NCBI GenBank assembly: GCA_013995675.1
Contig: VWRR01000009.1
Span: 434,001 to 498,000, forward strand
Direction of reading: 5' to 3'
Source of the DNA: Cyanidiococcus yangmingshanensis
Lineage: Eukaryota > Rhodophyta > Bangiophyceae > Cyanidiales > Cyanidiaceae
DNA length: 64,000 nt
Shown: positions 62,201-64,000 of the stretch, in pieces
How the letters are laid out: the number at the start of each line of letters is the position of its first letter
Position numbering within the stretch: the stretch's first letter is position 1
Program-made: the position numbers and the translations under genes
Notes under the pieces: generated by a model
Databases searched by the model: none
The model's input: only the letters and a program-made list of their open reading frames with translations
What the model was told of the DNA's origin: nothing

Positions 62201-63999
62201 TTGGCTAGTCGACGCACATCTTCTGGTTGGATGACACCGTCAGCATCGAGGTCGAGTCGACGGAGGACCTCGGCAACGACCGAATCAGGGTCTATACTGG
62301 TTCCGAGGCTGGGCGGTCGTATCCCTGCCGCAGCGCGTCCAGCGCTGAGCGGTTGGCCGAATCGCAGCTCCGCGATAGCGTCGACAATCTCCTTGACTGA
62401 AATGAAACCGTCGTTATCACGGTCGAGAAGTTTGAGCGCATCACCAACCTTTTGTTCAACGAGTGCGCATTCGTTCTCCAGTCGGGCGATGAAACGCTTC
62501 AAGCGCTCGACTTCAGGCGTGGTGGTCTCTGACCCAGCGCCACTTGCCATGGCTTGCGCCAACTCTAGTTTCAGTTGCTCAATTTCTTGACGCTCCTTGG
62601 AGACAATAGGGTTCAGCATCTCTTCTAGAGCCGCACTGATCATGGCCACGGCTTCCTTTCGGTTGGCGACATTCATTTCCTGGAGATGTTGGCGGAGGAG
62701 ATTTTCGGAAGGGGGCTTTGTAGTGGCCTCTGTTGCAGCTGCCTGTACAGCTGCTGCGGCAGCGACCTGGCTCTCTCGCGGTGCCTCGGGTACCGTCTCC
62801 GAACGGAACGCGGTATCTGCAGTGAGGCGTTCGGGAGCACCGCGTTCTTCTACCGGCTCTGACCCGGCTTTCGACGCCTCGTGAAGATCCGAGTCGGCAG
62901 CGAACGCTGGTGCCGATGAAGCAGCTGCCTCGCGCTCTGCTGCATTCTGTTCCTCGAGCTCCATGAGGCGCTCTTGGCGTCGCACCTCGGCAAGACGCCG
63001 TTCGGATTCGCTTCGACGTTCTGCCGCCGAGGCTGCCGCACTCGCCGCATCCGTTGCGCGACCGCCGACTTCCGCTGAAGTCTGCATTTCCTGCACAACC
63101 TCATGCGGCAGCGAGCTCAGCGTCGCTTGGAGTGCCTTGTCTGAATCCATGGTGTAGAAGAAGGCACGGGAGAGGATCATGAGCGACCCAGGGATTTCGC
63201 GGTTCTGAGACAACTCTATCCATTCAGCGAGCATCATGCGTTGGTGCTCCACAGGCAACCCCTCGGTGCGAATACCCCGATCCCGACACGCTTGGGCCAC
63301 TTCTTCATCCGTAAGGTTCTTGACACCGCCCTCCCACGCAATAAGCATATCATCGTTCTTGATGGAGGCCAGTTTGGCTCGTAAACGATATCGCAGAAAA
63401 CTGTCGCTACCATGCGGCGCAATGCCCATATACCGGCACATGGCAATCAGTTGTTCACGGGTGGCGTTCTCCAGGGTGATCTCGTCCTTGAACAGACGAG
63501 CAAAGCGCAATACATCCCATTGATCCACAGATTGATGCTCACGGAGTTTCTGCAAAAACTCCGTCAGCTCGTTGGCCAGTTCTCGCACGTCCTGATCCGC
63601 AGAGGACTCGCTCCGAATCATCCGAGCCTTCTCCTCGACGACATCCTGCAGGTACTTGGCGAGCTCAATCCTCGCTTTGAGTTGTCGCTTCAAATCCTCT
63701 TCTTTCTTCTTCTTATCTTGAAAGTGAGACGGTATCATATTCGGAAACAACTTCAAAGCGAGAGGCAAAGCGAATTCCATGAATGGAACAATAATGAAGA
63801 AAGAGAAAGGAACCAGCCGGGCCAGATCGCTTCCGGTACCAATGAGAATGTTGCGCTCTCGGCGAGTAAGTTGTTTCCCCTGGGCCATTCGTTTCAGAAT
63901 GCGCCAGGACAACCGGGCATCTGCTGCTAAAAGTTTGGTACCGGTCCAAAAATGATGAATAAAATCACGAATCGTCTGCCGAAAGTTCCGATAATGCAT
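62113..63999 (-). CDS. LETM1: LETM1-like mitochondrial inner-membrane protein (5' end off window)
   Basis: A mitochondrial K+/H+ or Ca2+/H+ exchange factor that also supports ribosome binding at the inner membrane. The visible 628 residues start inside the conserved region (HHFWTGTKLLAADARLSWRI); the targeting peptide lies beyond the right edge. The LETM1 hallmark is KQLTRRERNILIGTGSDLAR then LVPFSFFIIVPFMEFALPLA with LKLFPNMIPSHFQ, a single membrane helix with the Pro residue. A long coiled coil follows (KKKEEDLKRQLKARIELAKY), the ribosome-binding-like helical domain with LRYRLRAKLASIKNDDMLIA, and Ala/Glu-rich linkers. Two canonical EF-hands end it (DRDNDGFISVKE and DLDADGVIQPED). Two intact EF-hands, one more than in animal LETM1, suggest strong calcium control. 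The frame is clean throughout. Confidence 0.95.
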   Translation of the reverse strand: MHYRNFRQTIRDFIHHFWTGTKLLAADARLSWRILKRMAQGKQLTRRERNILIGTGSDLARLVPFSFFIIVPFMEFALPLALKLFPNMIPSHFQDKKKKEEDLKRQLKARIELAKYLQDVVEEKARMIRSESSADQDVRELANELTEFLQKLREHQSVDQWDVLRFARLFKDEITLENATREQLIAMCRYMGIAPHGSDSFLRYRLRAKLASIKNDDMLIAWEGGVKNLTDEEVAQACRDRGIRTEGLPVEHQRMMLAEWIELSQNREIPGSLMILSRAFFYTMDSDKALQATLSSLPHEVVQEMQTSAEVGGRATDAASAAASAAERRSESERRLAEVRRQERLMELEEQNAAEREAAASSAPAFAADSDLHEASKAGSEPVEERGAPERLTADTAFRSETVPEAPRESQVAAAAAVQAAATEATTKPPSENLLRQHLQEMNVANRKEAVAMISAALEEMLNPIVSKERQEIEQLKLELAQAMASGAGSETTTPEVERLKRFIARLENECALVEQKVGDALKLLDRDNDGFISVKEIVDAIAELRFGQPLSAGRAAAGIRPPSLGTSIDPDSVVAEVLRRLDLDADGVIQPEDVRRLANQVAAERLGLSSRPASAPEASASVAAKGE

Positions 64000-64000
64000 C

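Noticed and set aside
1-64000. Transposon, virus-like element or CRISPR array
   Set aside because: No transposase, reverse transcriptase, integrase or capsid-like protein, no long terminal or inverted repeats, and no spacer-repeat array was seen.

Overview
The window looks like nuclear DNA of a compact-genome eukaryote, most likely a cyanidiophycean red alga (Cyanidioschyzon/Cyanidiococcus type). This is an inference from long intron-free reading frames, moderately high GC, short spacers, and a gene set combining mitochondrial carriers, fibrillarin, an ATR kinase and splicing factor SF3A2 with a plastid-type RelA/SpoT enzyme and a bacterial-type QueG. No virus-like or transposon element was recognised.

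Layout. 0-12 kb: two small unknown proteins, a HAD hydrolase, a GH37 trehalase, a Rab3GAP1-like protein and SF3A2 (the last two head to head, 34 bp between starts). 13-26 kb: an HSDL2-like dehydrogenase, a BK/Slo-like potassium channel, QueG, an unknown helical protein divergent from membralin, and a small basic protein. 26-34 kb: one continuous frame joining a signal peptide, glycosylatable ectodomain and transmembrane helix to a complete-looking Sec1/Munc18 domain, then a GOST/TMEM87-type seven-helix protein. 35-43 kb: PFKFB (fructose-2,6-bisphosphate control), the mitochondrial ADP/ATP carrier and an RSH enzyme with a degenerate HD domain. 44-50 kb: small membrane proteins that look mitochondrial or ER-bound (glycine-rich hairpin protein, Mpo1-like, ATP synthase subunit g-like, UQCC6/BRAWNIN-like). 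50-59 kb: an ATR-type checkpoint kinase. 59-64 kb: fibrillarin and LETM1 (cut by the window edge).

The strongest cross-window pattern is that eight conserved genes are each split by single-base frame changes, and every resolvable change is in the same direction: one extra base, +1. I count about 17 well-supported sites and 3 more at the ATR amino end, with no opposite case seen. No common slippery motif is evident and the sites cluster, so uniform insertion errors in the assembly are the simplest explanation; a +1 recoding system would be the exciting alternative and can be tested with reads and ribosome footprints. The second main item is the membrane-anchored Sec1/Munc18 fusion. Gene functions here are family assignments by eye; intergenic stretches of 0.5-2 kb carry a few short direct repeats but no RNA gene that I could support.
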